Source: an uncultured Flammeovirgaceae bacterium
Lineage (GTDB): Bacteria; Bacteroidota; Bacteroidia; Cytophagales; Cyclobacteriaceae
Direction of reading: 5' to 3'
DNA length: 51,028 bases
Assembly (NCBI GenBank): GCA_937884755.1
Contig: CAKZYJ010000502.1
Span: forward strand, 1-51,028
The position numbers and the translations under genes were made by a program. Of this stretch, positions 50,485 through 51,028 are shown piece by piece (positions within the stretch are counted from its first letter, which is position 1; the number at the start of each line of letters is the position of its first letter). The notes beneath the pieces are model-generated. The model saw nothing but the letters and a program-made list of their open reading frames with translations, was not told where the DNA came from and ran no database searches.

Positions 50485-51028
50485 TAATGAAATACTGCGT
50501 CTACCTGCTTTTGCTGCTTTCTGTTTCCTGTGATCAGCCAACTATACTATCGGCCCAAGGCCTCACCTTCGAGTATCAAGAAGATGGAGTTTGGGTAAAA
50601 GAAAACGGTGAAGGTATTTTCTTCTACCAGCAAAAAACTAAAACCCAAGATGGCAAGTATGCTCGGGCAAATTATATTCATCCGCTTTACGGAATAGATA
50701 GAACAGTACTTACCGAAGACTTTCCTGAAGACCACCCGCACCACCGGGGTATCTTTTGGGCCTGGCACCAGATACTGATTGGAGACAAACGCCTCGGCGA
50801 CGGCTGGTCTTGCGAAGATATTAGCTGGGAGGTATATGAAGTAGGCGGCAAGCAGGAAGACCGTACGCTCTATACCCAGACCTACTGGAAATCACCGAAC
50901 TGGACTAACGCCCAGGGAGAGCAAGCTCCATTTCTATCCGAAAAAACCAGTATCAAAATTCATCCTTCCCACGGAAACCACCGGATGCTGGACTTTGAAA
51001 TCTCGCTGCTGGCCCTAGTGCCGGAACT
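50485..51028 (+). CDS. Partial DUF6807 (PmoA-like) lipoprotein
   Basis: An open frame starts at ATG 50485 and runs off the right edge after 181 codons. A lipoprotein signal with lipobox around LSVSC (Cys15) is followed by YARANYIHPLYGIDRTVLTED and FPEDHPHHRGIFWAWHQI, which are hallmarks of the DUF6807 family, often found near sugar-catabolic genes in Bacteroidota. The His cluster DHPHHRG is probably functional. Its role is unknown. Confidence 0.85.

Noticed and set aside
1-51028. CRISPR arrays, rRNA and tRNA genes
   Set aside because: No regularly spaced direct repeats with unique spacers, and no recognisable rRNA or tRNA sequence, were seen on either strand by eye.

Overview
The window looks like chromosome from a Bacteroidota bacterium, most likely of the order Cytophagales. 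Supporting signs are two promoters of the Bacteroidetes type (TTG or TTTG about 17-20 bases before TAnnTTTG), the SusC-like regulatory domain ending in LSEVxVT in two proteins, paired ECF sigma/anti-sigma genes next to VWA-domain proteins, few clear Shine-Dalgarno sequences, and a type I sulfatase lipoprotein. No rRNA, tRNA or CRISPR array was found.

Bases 1-18180 hold one long leftward surface-polysaccharide locus that runs off the left edge. It encodes an outer-membrane exporter with SLBB domains, a Wzz-like co-polymerase, a nucleotide-sugar dehydrogenase and epimerase, and a GDP-type legionaminic acid pathway (LegB, LegC, LegI, LegG, PtmE, LegF). An acyltransferase, a Wzx flippase and glycosyltransferases follow. 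An IS5-family element (4947-5875) sits exactly at the 3' end of legF and supplies its stop codon.

Bases 18675-27737 are ordinary core genome: DNA polymerase I, a serine/threonine dehydratase family enzyme, a HisA paralogue lacking one catalytic Asp, a GAF histidine-kinase-like protein lacking the phospho-acceptor His, a PhyH-like dioxygenase, a Crp/Fnr regulator and an outer-membrane protein.

Bases 27738-40013 are an accessory island between two convergent core genes: the outer-membrane protein gene ending at 27737 and a TonB_C/anti-sigma gene ending at 40014. All cargo genes lie on the minus strand: a DUF1593 protein, two AraC-plus-hydrolase operons, a sulfatase and a beta-propeller-like protein. 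The spacers between cargos start with RYYYAAC and end with GTTRRRY and can fold into hairpins, as integron attC sites do. Three spacers also carry homologous copies of the 3' end of the TonB_C gene, and one has the 3' end of the outer-membrane gene fused to it. The island therefore looks like a cassette array without an integrase whose landing pad was duplicated in tandem with each gain. This is the most interesting signal in the window.

Bases 40014-50434 hold an ECF sigma factor, an anti-sigma/regulatory-domain/TonB_C fusion, two paralogous VWA proteins (YfbK-like), a DNA-alkylation-repair protein, a membrane-anchored regulator-like protein with a lipoprotein, and a TPR protein. The right edge cuts a DUF6807 (PmoA-like) lipoprotein gene.
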